Source: Thiotrichaceae bacterium
Lineage (GTDB): Bacteria > Pseudomonadota > Gammaproteobacteria > Beggiatoales > Beggiatoaceae
Assembly: GCA_029939505.1 (NCBI GenBank)
Contig: JAOZSV010000004.1
Coordinates: forward strand, 1 to 51,601
Direction of reading: 5' to 3'
Length of the DNA stretch: 51,601 bases
How positions within the stretch are numbered: the stretch's first letter is position 1; each line of letters begins with the position of its first letter. Shown here piece after piece: positions 8,447-17,687 of the stretch. The notes under the pieces are model-generated. The model had not been told where the DNA came from and did not search any database. It saw nothing but the letters and a program-made list of their open reading frames with translations. Both the position numbers and the translations under genes were made by a program.

Positions 8447-9565
8447 AACAGAAACTCGTCGTATTGCTTAGCGACTTTTTTAGGCTCGCTATTTGGGGTT
8501 GCCGCGCAATTAACGGATGTTCTTGATACCGTCGAAGTTATTGCGATAGCCATTAACCCTAGTCCTAAGCTCAGAATCGTAGGAAGTCACACAGTGTTAG
8601 GTGAGGGCTTGCCGCTGTCGGCGGAATGGCAAAAAGAATTCAAGGCGTTGACTAGGTGGGAAGACTCTATTCCAATGGTGGGCACAATAGAACGAACAGT
8701 TGATATCACGGTGACAGATGTTGGCAGCCATCTGGGGATAGAACAAGCTATAGAAGGCAACGTCGATTTATTGGTGGCTTCTGAGCCTCTGCCTAATGAG
8801 AAGATAAAACAACTTTATAATCAGGGTATCTCCATTCGTTGTGCGGCAGAAATTGGCTATGATGTGATTGTTTTTGTCACTCACTTACAGAATAAGATAG
8901 ATTCTGTTTCTGAACCTTCTATAAAGAAAATCTTAAAGGGAGAATATACGCATTGGTCAGATGTGAATCCGAACTGGGAAGCAAAACCCATTCATTTTTT
9001 TGCGCGTACTCAAAGTGGTACCACCAGTCTCATCTTAAAAGCTTTCACTGATTCAGATAAGGTTCGCTCGCACTTTATTGAATGTGCCTCCAATTCGGAT
9101 TGTTTCAATAGAATGTTGGGTATGCATGGTTCTACTTATTGGGTGAGCTCAAGTTGGCTTTATACTCAACCACCAAACTATTTACACCCTTTCTTTATTC
9201 GACACGAGAAGTTTGAACGCCCTCAAAATCCATTTAAGGACTATTTTAAACCGGAACACTATCATCCCAAGATGATTCACCCGCTTTACATGTATGTGTT
9301 AAGTGGTGGCTCGATTGATCCCATTTCTTCGGATTACGCTAAGCTAAGCAGTTTTTTGAATATGGAGCCCTCGTGCAAGGTTCGCCTTGCACTCCTCCTG
9401 TTAATCAAGTTTAGTTATCAATCATTCAGTTATCAGTTATCACACAATTCAAGTTTTAGAGTTCATTTTCCGATTGTGTCTCTCTTTAGAAGAAAGGATT
9501 TTAAAACATTAACGACAGGGATTGTATATAAAAATTTTAAAACCCTAACGACAGGGATTGTATAA
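8447..9565 (+). pseudogene. PstS-like phosphate-binding protein, decayed at both ends
   Basis: The middle (about 8570-9360) is a phosphate-type ABC solute-binding protein: LRIVGSHTVLGEGLP, the VDLLVASEPLPNEK stretch, TQSGTTSLILKAF (phosphate-loop region) and YVLSGGSID. The open frame starts at 8447 without a good start codon; GTG 8594 is the first plausible one inside the frame. An ATG at 8439 in another frame begins MGKTETRR and the signal-like CLATFLGSLFGVAAQ follows in the main frame, suggesting a frameshift at about 8455-8470. From about 9370 the frame runs into repeat DNA: CKVRLALLL is a family E-like repeat and FKTLTTGIV, present twice, is family D. The true C-terminus is lost. It sits behind another solute-binding gene that is also damaged. 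Confidence 0.75.
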
Positions 9566-9750
9566 TCGATGCGGATTAGTACAAAGTGATGTTTAGGTTT
9601 AATGGCATACACGATAAACTCTCAATTATGTGTGTCATTAAAATTGGCTCTATAAACCCAGAAGATAGCACAATCCAATCCTTTATTATATACAATCCTT
9701 GTAGTTATCGGCTTTAATCCCTTCTTATATACAATCCTTGTAGTTATCGG
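9491..9750. repeat. Family D locus: two direct copies facing two inverted copies
   Basis: Two left copies (AACGACAGGGATTGTATA, about 9510-9563) and two right copies in inverse orientation (TATACAATCCTTGTAGTTAT, about 9690-9707 and 9728-9747) enclose about 120 bp. The left copies form the tail and stop codon of the preceding PstS-like frame. Confidence 0.75.
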
Positions 9751-9810
9751 AATTTATGCTGTCAGTCCGTTGCATTCACATCACTGATAACTGCTCACTG
9801 TTCACTGAAG

Positions 9811-10758
9811 TTAATTTAATTTTTCTTCAATCACGTTGAGTAATTCTCCGGCAATATCCAGCCCATAAAGTTTGTCCAATTCCCTAATGCAAGTCGGACT
9901 GGTGACATTGATTTCAGTCAAAAAATTGCCGATGACATCCAAACCAACAAATATCAAACCTTTTTCACGCAACACGGGACCCACTTGACCACAAATCCAT
10001 TGATCGCGTTGACTCAGCGCAATCCCTTCACCACGTCCACCGGCCGCCAGATTGCCACGCACTTCGCCAGCGGCTGGAATCCGCGCCAACGCATAAGGCA
10101 TCGACTCGCCGTTCACCAGTAAAATGCGCTTATCACCCTGCTCAATTTCGGGGATAAACTGTTGCGCCATAACAAAACGCTGCTCGTTCTGCGTGAGGGT
10201 TTCAATAATCACCGACAGATTCGCATCCCCTTTGGCTACCCGAAAAATAGATTGCCCACCCATGCCATCAAGGGGTTTAAGAATGATTTCCTGATGCGTC
10301 TGCAAAAAATCGCGCAAATCCGTAGCGCGGCGCGTCACCAAGGTGGGCGTACAACATTGAGGAAACCATGCTGTGTACAACTTTTCATTGGCATCACGGA
10401 GACTTTGGGGTTTATTAACAACGAGCGTACCGGCAGCTTCTGCTTGTTCCAACAGATAGGTGGCAATAATATATTCAAGATCAAACGGTGGATCTTTTCG
10501 CATTAATATCACGGACAAGCTGCTTAAAGGTGCTGTTTGTGACGGCCCTAGCGTAAACCAATTGTTAGGTTCATCACGCACTTGCAATGGCAGCATCTCT
10601 CCATAAGCTTCCCCATCGCGCAATAATAAATCGTTTAATTCCATATACCACAGTGTCCAACCGCGTGCTTGTGCCGCGAGTAGCATCGCAAAACTGCTGT
10701 CTTTGGACACTTTGATCTTGTCGATGGGATCCATAACGATGCCGAGGTGAATAGACAT
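9811..10758 (-). CDS. gshB: Glutathione synthetase
   Basis: GshB joins gamma-glutamylcysteine and glycine with ATP, the second step of glutathione synthesis in the cytoplasm. The 315-residue length is normal. The N-terminal domain starts MSIHLGIVMDPIDKIKV. The family motif LMRKDPPFDLEYI (about 85-97) and the ATP-grasp elements ILKPLDGMGGQSIFRV (Lys and glycine-rich loop), GDKRILLVNG and FVGLDVIGNFLTEINVTSP are all intact. The ATG at 10758 has AAGGAA seven bases upstream. It is a single gene. The usual neighbours in gammaproteobacteria (RNA methyltransferase or yqgE) are absent. Confidence 0.96.
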   Translation of the reverse strand: MSIHLGIVMDPIDKIKVSKDSSFAMLLAAQARGWTLWYMELNDLLLRDGEAYGEMLPLQVRDEPNNWFTLGPSQTAPLSSLSVILMRKDPPFDLEYIIATYLLEQAEAAGTLVVNKPQSLRDANEKLYTAWFPQCCTPTLVTRRATDLRDFLQTHQEIILKPLDGMGGQSIFRVAKGDANLSVIIETLTQNEQRFVMAQQFIPEIEQGDKRILLVNGESMPYALARIPAAGEVRGNLAAGGRGEGIALSQRDQWICGQVGPVLREKGLIFVGLDVIGNFLTEINVTSPTCIRELDKLYGLDIAGELLNVIEEKLN

Positions 10759-11092
10759 AATATTCCTTTTTCATTTAATCTTGAGCAAGCGAAGTGGGGA
10801 TGGTGTTAAGGTTAAGGTATTATCCCGCCTTTTCCCCCTTCGCTTGTTTTTGATGGATGTGTCTTCAGAAATGGCGGTGTGATGAAAAAAACAGATCCTT
10901 CAAGAAACTGGGTTTTCCACCTATCCGTTTTTCACATTAACACAGAGTGCACAGAGTTTCACAGAGTTTCACAGAGATTGAAGTATGTGAGTTGCTCTCT
11001 CTAAATAATGAAAATAATGACTTTGACAAACTGATAGGTGGTAAGAAAAAACGGTTTTTTTGCAAATTATGACTGGCTCTAGATCTGGCAGT
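10759..11092. other. Intergenic region with short CACAGAG repeats
   Basis: Direct repeats of TTTCACAGAG occur at about 10938-10977. No gene or clear hairpin is seen elsewhere. ACCTATCAGTTTGT (reverse strand near 11030) also appears near 1877. Confidence 0.5.
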
Positions 11093-13612
11093 TCATTTTG
11101 AATGAGTAGAATCTTCAAGCGGTGCTGCCGCTTTATCTGAAGGTGTCGAGCCTTCCGGCAGTCCATCTTCCACAACCGCGTCAATTCCAGAAGCTGTTTC
11201 TTTCAAAGCATCAATGTGAGCCTGTGCTTGTTTGCCAATTTCGCCCGTTTTATCAAGTTCCACCGCCTTTTGATATTGCGTTAAGGCCGCCTCGTTTTGC
11301 TTCATAACAGCGAGAATTTGTCCCAATTTGTAGTAGTAAAAAGCATTCTCCGGCTTCAATTTCACCGCAGCTTCATACTGCGTCACCGCTTCATCAGGTT
11401 TGCCCTGCAAAATCAGGACATCTCCCAAGCACCAATAAGCCCAGTCTTCTTTCTCGGAAAGTGTCAAGGCAGTTTGACAGCTTTTAAGAATCTTTTCTGG
11501 TTGATTAAGTTGTATCTGTGCCAAGCCGCAAAGAGCATGAGCGGCAGATTGAGCGGTATCACTCGCCGAAGTTGATTTCAAAACTTCTTCGCATTGCGTC
11601 AAGGCTTTCTCAGGCTTTTGAACCTTTATCAGTGCATAACCCAACCAGATACGGCTCCACACATAAGTCGAGTCTACTTCCAAAGCCTTGTTATATTGGA
11701 CTATGGCTGGTTCATATTGTCCTAGTGCCGCCAACGTGCGACCATAAACATAATAATAACGCCATTTTAAGCGGTTCTCCTGACTCTTTTCTATAATAGG
11801 TTCATACTGAGCAAAATATTCCGGTTTATTGAGCTTTTCAAGCGCAGTCAGCAAATCGTTATAAACCAAGACAGCCTTTCTATGTTTGAGGTTCAGTGCT
11901 TCTTCATATTTAACCAGTGCCTCCTCGTATCGCTTGAGTCCAACCAACGCATTTCCCCAACCACTGTAAGTCCACGCCTGCGTTGATTTTCTTTTCAGTA
12001 ACGGTATTGCTTGTTTATATTTAACCAGTGCTTGTTCATAGTCCATCAAATCAATAAGGACATTGCCCCATCTGAAGTAGTAGAACCCTTCGTCTGGTTT
12101 CATTTCCAAAGCTTGTTGGTATTTGGCAATGGCAGCCTCATATTGCGCCAAGCTGGCTAAGACAGTGCCCCATTTCTCGTAATAAGAGGCTCCTCGCCCA
12201 AGTTTCAACGCCACCTCTTTATATCGTTCAAACAGTTCCGGTTTTTTAAGGTTTTTCAGTGCCTTTACCAATTCAGGATAAACCCAATTTGTCTGTTTTA
12301 ACGCCAACGATTTGGCAAATTTTTCCAGTGCTTTTTTGCTTTCCTTCAGATTAACCAGTGCTATCCCCCAATTGCCATAAAACCAAGCGATAGTTGGATC
12401 GAATTTTACCGCGGTTTCATATTTATCACTGGCTGCACGATACGCCTTTTGGTGAAGCAATGCTTTTCCCCAAGCTGCATAAGCCAGCGCGTAAGAAGGT
12501 GCCTCTTGCAGTGCTCGTTTAAATTGTGTCTCGGCTTTTTCAAATTCTTCTTTTGCAGCGTCAGCATTATCATTTGCCAAACATCTTATTGCCTTCTCTG
12601 TGAGTTGTTCACCCCAATTGGTATAAATGGAAGGATTATGAGGGTCCTTTTTTGAAGCCCGCTCATATTGACGCACAGCTTTATCAATTTTTCCAATCTT
12701 GATAAAAGCTTCCGCCAACTTGCTGTAAATGCCACCATTGTTTGGATCATGTTTCAGTGCCGTTTTATAGGCATCAATCGCATCATTAGGCTCATCCGAC
12801 TCTAATAGCGTATTACCTTTCATCAGGAAAACACGCGGATTTGTTGGATCATGTTGTTCGGCTTGCGTCAATTTTTCTAAGGCTTGTTCATACTTTTTCT
12901 GATTTGTCAAAAGGCAGCTTTCCAACATCAAAGCAACCGCCGGTTCTTGACGAGACATTTGACTTTGTTGAACTTCATCAATCAGTGCGGCTAGTAACTC
13001 ATCTTTTTGGTTCAAACAATAATTGTTGCCAAACAGCAATGGTTCAACCGTCTTAAGCACATATTCAGCGGCTTTTTTGATAAGCGGCTCTAGATTTTGA
13101 ACATTCTTATCAGCAGATAAAGTTTTTGGCTGCTGACTGGTAATGCGAATGGTCAGGTGCAATTGGTTATCTCTTATCACAAGATCACCGTTGAGCTGAT
13201 GCTGTCCAAGCCCTAACAGCCATCTGATTTGAGACACAATGGCATTCACAGAAAGCCCCAAGGTTGGCACATCAATTTCTTGGGTTGCAAACTCAGTAGA
13301 CTGAACGGCTGCCATCCCTTGATGCGTTTTCAGGGTAGAACTTCTCTCAAGTTTGTAACGTTGTTCGTCCATATAACTCTGTAGCCGATGGGCAACCACT
13401 TTCCCTGAATAACCTTGCTTTTCCGCAAGCTCTAATGGCACTTCAAATGGTTGAATGATGAGTTCGTCTCGGAACAACTCCATAACCATATAGGGGAGTA
13501 ACACCAAAAACAGGAGAAAGATAAAGACTTTTATGCCAAAAATAACAGACGCTTGTAATTTATCTCCCCAGTCTTTTAAGGTTTGAGCACTTGGCATTTT
13601 GATATTTGCCAT
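11093..13612 (-). CDS. Membrane-anchored tetratricopeptide repeat protein (copy 1)
   Basis: This 839-residue protein has one membrane helix at about 22-46 (IFGIKVFIFLLFLVLLPY), a conserved 150-residue region of unknown function, then some fifteen TPR units of the A-x-W/Y-x3-G-x3 type (for example YALAYAAWGKALLHQK) and a charged Ser/Pro/Asp-rich tail. TPR arrays mediate protein-protein contacts. No catalytic domain is visible, and the TPR region is probably periplasmic (inference from the positive N-terminus). ATG 13612 is preferred over GTG 13624 because in the sister gene the same ATG has a GAGGTGG ribosome-binding site. The first 240 residues and upstream DNA are nearly identical to the next gene, at a 2323-bp offset, so this is a recent tandem duplication. 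It has about two more TPR units than copy 2. Confidence 0.85.
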   Translation of the reverse strand: MANIKMPSAQTLKDWGDKLQASVIFGIKVFIFLLFLVLLPYMVMELFRDELIIQPFEVPLELAEKQGYSGKVVAHRLQSYMDEQRYKLERSSTLKTHQGMAAVQSTEFATQEIDVPTLGLSVNAIVSQIRWLLGLGQHQLNGDLVIRDNQLHLTIRITSQQPKTLSADKNVQNLEPLIKKAAEYVLKTVEPLLFGNNYCLNQKDELLAALIDEVQQSQMSRQEPAVALMLESCLLTNQKKYEQALEKLTQAEQHDPTNPRVFLMKGNTLLESDEPNDAIDAYKTALKHDPNNGGIYSKLAEAFIKIGKIDKAVRQYERASKKDPHNPSIYTNWGEQLTEKAIRCLANDNADAAKEEFEKAETQFKRALQEAPSYALAYAAWGKALLHQKAYRAASDKYETAVKFDPTIAWFYGNWGIALVNLKESKKALEKFAKSLALKQTNWVYPELVKALKNLKKPELFERYKEVALKLGRGASYYEKWGTVLASLAQYEAAIAKYQQALEMKPDEGFYYFRWGNVLIDLMDYEQALVKYKQAIPLLKRKSTQAWTYSGWGNALVGLKRYEEALVKYEEALNLKHRKAVLVYNDLLTALEKLNKPEYFAQYEPIIEKSQENRLKWRYYYVYGRTLAALGQYEPAIVQYNKALEVDSTYVWSRIWLGYALIKVQKPEKALTQCEEVLKSTSASDTAQSAAHALCGLAQIQLNQPEKILKSCQTALTLSEKEDWAYWCLGDVLILQGKPDEAVTQYEAAVKLKPENAFYYYKLGQILAVMKQNEAALTQYQKAVELDKTGEIGKQAQAHIDALKETASGIDAVVEDGLPEGSTPSDKAAAPLEDSTHSK

Positions 13613-13691
13613 TTTTGTCACCACTTCTTGTCAGTTTTAATTTTCTCAAGGTTAACTAGGAGTGCAAGGTTAACTTGCACGAGAAAAGTCA

Positions 13692-15935
13692 TTACTGAAT
13701 CGTTTGCTCTTCAGTCGTCATTGAGTTTTCTTTCAATGCATCTTTCACTTCCTCCATGTTAATCTGAGCTTGTTTGCCAATTTCACCGTTTTTATCAAGT
13801 TCGACCGCTTTTTTATATTGCGTTATGGCTGCTTCGTTTGGTTTCAGCTCAGCGAGGCTTTGTCCCAATTTGTAGTAGTAAAAAGCATTATCAGGCTTCA
13901 ATTTCACCGCTGCTTCATACTGCGTCACCGCTTCATCAGGTTTGCCATGCAAAATCAGGACATCTCCCAAGCACCAATAAGCCCAGTCTTCTTTCTCGGA
14001 GAGTGTCAAGGCAGTTTTACAATTTTCAAGGGCTTTCTCTGGTTGATTAAGCCCGAACTGTGCTAACCCACAAGCCTGAGTGCCCGCTTCAGTAATATCA
14101 CTCACTGAGGTTGATTTCAAAACTTGTTTGCATTGCGTCAACGCTTCATCAGGTTTTTGAACCTGTATCAGTGCATAACCCAACCAGATACGGCTCCACA
14201 CATCAGTCGAGTTTACTTCCAAAGCCTTGTTATATTGGGTTATGGCTGATTGGTATTGTCCTTGTGCGGTCAAAGCGCGACCATAAGCGTAGTAATAACG
14301 CCTTTTTAAGTTGTTCTTATTACGTTTTTCTATGAAAGGTTTATACTGAGCAAAAAATGCCGGTTTATTAAGCTTTTTAAGCGTATCTAGCAAATGATTA
14401 TAAACCGATTTTTTGCTAGGTTTGAGCTTCAGAGCCTCTTCATATTTAACCAATGCCTCCTCGTATCGTTTCAAGCTGACTAAAACAGTGCCCCATTTAT
14501 CGTAATAAGAGGCTTCTCGCCCCGGTTTCAACCCCACCTCTTTATATCGTTCAAACAGTGCCGGTTTTTTCAGGTTTTTCAGTGCCTTTACCAACTCGGG
14601 ATAAACCCAATTGGTCTGTTTTAACGCCAACGATTTGGCAAATTTTTCCAGTGCTTTCTCGCTTTCCTTCATATTAACCAGTGTTATCCCCCAATTACCA
14701 TAAAACCAAGCAATAGTTGGATCGAATTTCACCGCTTTTTCATATTTCTCACTGGCAGCCCGATACGCCTTTTGGTGAAACAATGCTTTTCCCCAAGCAC
14801 CATAAGCCAGCGCGTAAGAAGGTACCTCTTGCAGTGCGCGTTTAAATTGTGTCTCTGCTGCTTTAAATCCTTTTGTTGCTGCGTCAGCATTATTATTTTT
14901 TGCCAACTCGCTTGCCGACTCTGTGAGTTGTTCCCCCCAATTGGTATAAATTGAAGGATTATGAGGATCCTTTTTTGAAGCCCGCTTATATTGAGCCAAA
15001 GCTTTATGAATTTTTCCCGTCTTGATAAAAGCTTCCGCCAACTTGGTGTAAATGCCACCATTGTTTGGTTCATGTTTCAGTGCCGTTTTATACGCATCAA
15101 TCGCATCATTAGGCTCATCCGACTCTAATAGCGTATTACCTTTCATCAGGAAAACACGCGGATTTGTTGGATCATGTTGTTCGGCTTGCGTCAATTTTTC
15201 TAAGGCTTGTTCATACTTTTTCTGATTTGTCAAAAGGCAGCTTTCCAACATCAAAGCAACCGCCGGTTCTTGACGAGACATTTGACTTTGTTGAACCTCA
15301 TTAATCAATGCGGCCAGTAACTCGTCTTTTTGGTTCAAACAATAATTGTTGCCCAACAACATGGGTTCAATCGTCTTAAGCACATATTCAGCGGCTTTTT
15401 TGATAAGCGGCTCTGGATTTTGAACATCCTTATCAGCAGAGAATGTTTTTGGCAGCTGACTGGTGATGCGAATAGTCAGGTGCAATTGCTTATCTCTTAT
15501 CACAAGTTCACCGTTGATATGATGCTGTTCAAGTCCTAACAGCCATCTGATTTGAGACACAATGGCATTCACAGAAAGCCCCAAGGTTGGCACATCAATT
15601 TCTTGGGTTGCAAACTCAGTAGACTGAACGGCTGCCATCCCTTGATGCGTTTTCAGGGTAGAACTTCTCTCAAGTTTGTAACGTTGTTCGTCCATATAAC
15701 TCTGTAGCCGATGGGCAACCACTTTCCCTGAATAACCTTGCTTTTCCGCAAGCTCTAATGGCACTTCAAATGGTTGAATGATGAGTTCGTCTCGGAACAA
15801 CTCCATAACCATATAGGGGAGTAACACCAAAAACAGGAGAAAGATAAAGACTTTTATGCCAAAAATAACAGACGCTTGTAATTTATCTCCCCAGTCTTTT
15901 AAGGTTTGAGCACTTGGCATTTTGATAATTGCCAT
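13692..15935 (-). CDS. Membrane-anchored tetratricopeptide repeat protein (copy 2)
   Basis: This is the tandem paralogue of the gene at 11093-13612: 747 residues, the same membrane helix (about 22-46), the same conserved region and the same type of TPR array. ATG 15935 has GAGGTGG at a 9-base spacing. Compared with copy 1 it lacks about 76 residues in the middle. Copy 1 reads WGTVLASLAQYE ... WGNALVGLKRYEEAL, whereas copy 2 jumps directly to WGTVLVSLKRYEEAL, as expected for unequal recombination between similar TPR units. The C-termini differ: this one ends with a short acidic Glu/Thr tail. Both genes point the same way with an 80-bp gap and are probably co-expressed. The partner proteins are unknown. 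Confidence 0.85.
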   Translation of the reverse strand: MAIIKMPSAQTLKDWGDKLQASVIFGIKVFIFLLFLVLLPYMVMELFRDELIIQPFEVPLELAEKQGYSGKVVAHRLQSYMDEQRYKLERSSTLKTHQGMAAVQSTEFATQEIDVPTLGLSVNAIVSQIRWLLGLEQHHINGELVIRDKQLHLTIRITSQLPKTFSADKDVQNPEPLIKKAAEYVLKTIEPMLLGNNYCLNQKDELLAALINEVQQSQMSRQEPAVALMLESCLLTNQKKYEQALEKLTQAEQHDPTNPRVFLMKGNTLLESDEPNDAIDAYKTALKHEPNNGGIYTKLAEAFIKTGKIHKALAQYKRASKKDPHNPSIYTNWGEQLTESASELAKNNNADAATKGFKAAETQFKRALQEVPSYALAYGAWGKALFHQKAYRAASEKYEKAVKFDPTIAWFYGNWGITLVNMKESEKALEKFAKSLALKQTNWVYPELVKALKNLKKPALFERYKEVGLKPGREASYYDKWGTVLVSLKRYEEALVKYEEALKLKPSKKSVYNHLLDTLKKLNKPAFFAQYKPFIEKRNKNNLKRRYYYAYGRALTAQGQYQSAITQYNKALEVNSTDVWSRIWLGYALIQVQKPDEALTQCKQVLKSTSVSDITEAGTQACGLAQFGLNQPEKALENCKTALTLSEKEDWAYWCLGDVLILHGKPDEAVTQYEAAVKLKPDNAFYYYKLGQSLAELKPNEAAITQYKKAVELDKNGEIGKQAQINMEEVKDALKENSMTTEEQTIQ

Positions 15936-16016
15936 TTTTGTCACCACCTCTTGTCGGTTTTAATTTTATCAAGGTTAACTAGGCGTGCAAGGTTAACTTG
16001 CACGAGAAAAGTAATT

Positions 16017-16101
16017 ACCAAATCGTTTGCTCTTCAATAGTCGTTGATTTATTCTGTCAATGTCTCTTTCAATCCTTCCATGTTAGCCTGAGCTTGTTTG
16101 C
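16017..16101 (-). pseudogene. Relic 3' end of a third tandem TPR gene
   Basis: The DNA from 15948 to 16101 matches 13625-13780: the same spacer with AGGTTAACTTGCACGAGAAAAG, then the last codons of the TPR gene. In reverse it reads KQAQANMEGLKETLTE, aligned with KQAQINMEEVKDALKE of copy 2, and then meets stops. The rest of the gene is gone. A palindrome AGTACAAGCT-AA-AGCTTGTACT (about 16108-16129) marks the break. Confidence 0.75.
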
Positions 16102-16138
16102 TAAGAAGTACAAGCTAAAGCTTGTACTCCTACCTAAA

Positions 16139-17323
16139 TCATGCATCACTCTTAGCCGTGGCAATGAACAAAATCATATAACCCATAATTGCAGAGATAA
16201 ATGAGCCTAGCAAAACAGCAAGGCGGACTTGATCCATATAAGCGGCATTGGCATTTGCGAATGCTAAAGAGCCTATAAAAAAACTCATGGTAAAACCAAC
16301 ACCACACAGGGTAGCTACGCCGTAAATTGTCCCCCAAGTGGCTCGTTCCGGTAATTGGGCAATGCCCAATTTGATCGTCAGCCAGGTAAATCCAAATACG
16401 CCCAATTGTTTACCCACAAATAAACCTAACACAATGCCCAAAGGTACCGGCTCCCAAAGAATATCCAAGGACATGCCTTCAAAAGATACGCCAGCATTAG
16501 CAAATGCAAAGATTGGCAAAATGCCGTAAGCCACCCAAGGATGTAATGCTTTTTCCATACGGTGTAATGGGCTATGCCCATGACTATCTTTAACATTGGG
16601 AATAAAAAATGCTAGCGCAACGCCAGCGATGGTTGCATGTATACCAGATTTTAGCACAAAAAACCATAAAATTATTCCAACAATAAGGTACACTGTGATA
16701 TTTGTTATGCCTTTCCAATGGAATAATATCACCGGCACCGCCAGTGTCACCGCGGCAAACGCCAAATAGGACAGGTCCAAATGTCCAGAATAAAACAGGG
16801 CAATAATAAGAATAGCCCCTAAATCGTCGATAATAGCCAGTGCCATTAAAAAAACTTTTAAAGATAACGGCGCGCGACTACCCAGTAACGCCAATATCCC
16901 CAATGAAAAAGCAATATCGGTGGCTGCAGGAATAGCCCACCCATTAAGTGTGATTGGATTATGCCAGTTAAAAGCGACATAAATCAATGCGGGCACTGCC
17001 ATGCCGCCCACCGCCGCAATTGCGGGTAAAACCACTTGGGACCCAGTTGATAATTGCCCTTCAAGCATTTCGCGTTTTAATTCAAGGCCGACTAGCAAGA
17101 AAAAGATAGCCATTAAGCCATCATTAATCCAAAATTCCAGCGGTTCTAATTCAGTATTCAGGGGGGTTATCGGAATGGGCGTGTGTAACAGTGCTGAATA
17201 AAAATTCGCCAACATGGAATTACTCATCAACAAAGCCAATATTGCCGCAATTAATAGTAAAATACTGCTGGACGATTCCAGTTTGACAAATTCACGAAGT
17301 GCCCTATGAATAGGGGTAGACAT
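16139..17323 (-). CDS. nhaA: Na+/H+ antiporter NhaA
   Basis: NhaA exports Na+ in exchange for protons across the inner membrane and protects against salt and alkaline stress. The 394-residue length is standard, with about twelve membrane segments. Key residues are present: Asp136 in ATDIAFSLG and the pair Asp166-Asp167 in ALAIIDDLGAI, equivalent to Asp133 and Asp163-Asp164 of E. coli. WINDGLMAIFFLLVGLE is the family signature. ATG 17323 has AGGAGTT upstream. An in-frame start at 17398 would add 25 unlikely residues. It lies directly after the relic TPR gene in the same direction. No nhaR-like regulator is seen. Confidence 0.95.
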   Translation of the reverse strand: MSTPIHRALREFVKLESSSSILLLIAAILALLMSNSMLANFYSALLHTPIPITPLNTELEPLEFWINDGLMAIFFLLVGLELKREMLEGQLSTGSQVVLPAIAAVGGMAVPALIYVAFNWHNPITLNGWAIPAATDIAFSLGILALLGSRAPLSLKVFLMALAIIDDLGAILIIALFYSGHLDLSYLAFAAVTLAVPVILFHWKGITNITVYLIVGIILWFFVLKSGIHATIAGVALAFFIPNVKDSHGHSPLHRMEKALHPWVAYGILPIFAFANAGVSFEGMSLDILWEPVPLGIVLGLFVGKQLGVFGFTWLTIKLGIAQLPERATWGTIYGVATLCGVGFTMSFFIGSLAFANANAAYMDQVRLAVLLGSFISAIMGYMILFIATAKSDA

Positions 17324-17380
17324 AATACATAACTCCTGGCTTTTAAGCCTTTGAAACGGTTGAATAAATTCAAACTGTAA

Positions 17381-17410
17381 TGGATAGCATCCCTTCAAGG
17401 GATGTTATCT
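17381..17410. repeat. Family C hairpin upstream of nhaA
   Basis: TGGATAGCATCCC-TTCAA-GGGATGTTATCT forms a stem-loop about 60 bp before the nhaA start, in the divergent intergenic region. Confidence 0.7.
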
Positions 17411-17503
17411 GTTGCACTCTTTATCTAACGCAAATCCCAAATAAATAAATAATAATATACCAGCGGGAAGTTCGATTTTCCCCCTATAGTTTGTAAGAAT
17501 AAT

Positions 17504-17687
17504 ATAGTACACGATCGCGCAAGGATCCAGACCACATCAGCCAACGGCTAAAGCCGTTGTCTAAAAGCTCAAGTACCCTAAAGGGCACTAAGAGGGTTAG
17601 TCGGCTTTAGCCTCAGACAAGCTTGCAGACAACTGCCCAACGCTGTTGGCTGGGGGTGGTATGGATATTTTCGCTCTCGTGTACTAT
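17504..17687. mobile_element. Family F MITE-like element (184 bp)
   Basis: Ends are inverted: ATAGTACACGATCGCG at 17504 and CTCTCGTGTACTAT to 17687. Inside each end the arms continue as AAGGATCCAGACCAC and GGTGGTATGGATATTTTCG. The interior holds further palindromes (ACGGCTAAAGCCGT). Related elements are at 25390-25645 and 44281-44353, with a half copy at 43679-43713. No transposase is encoded. Confidence 0.75.
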
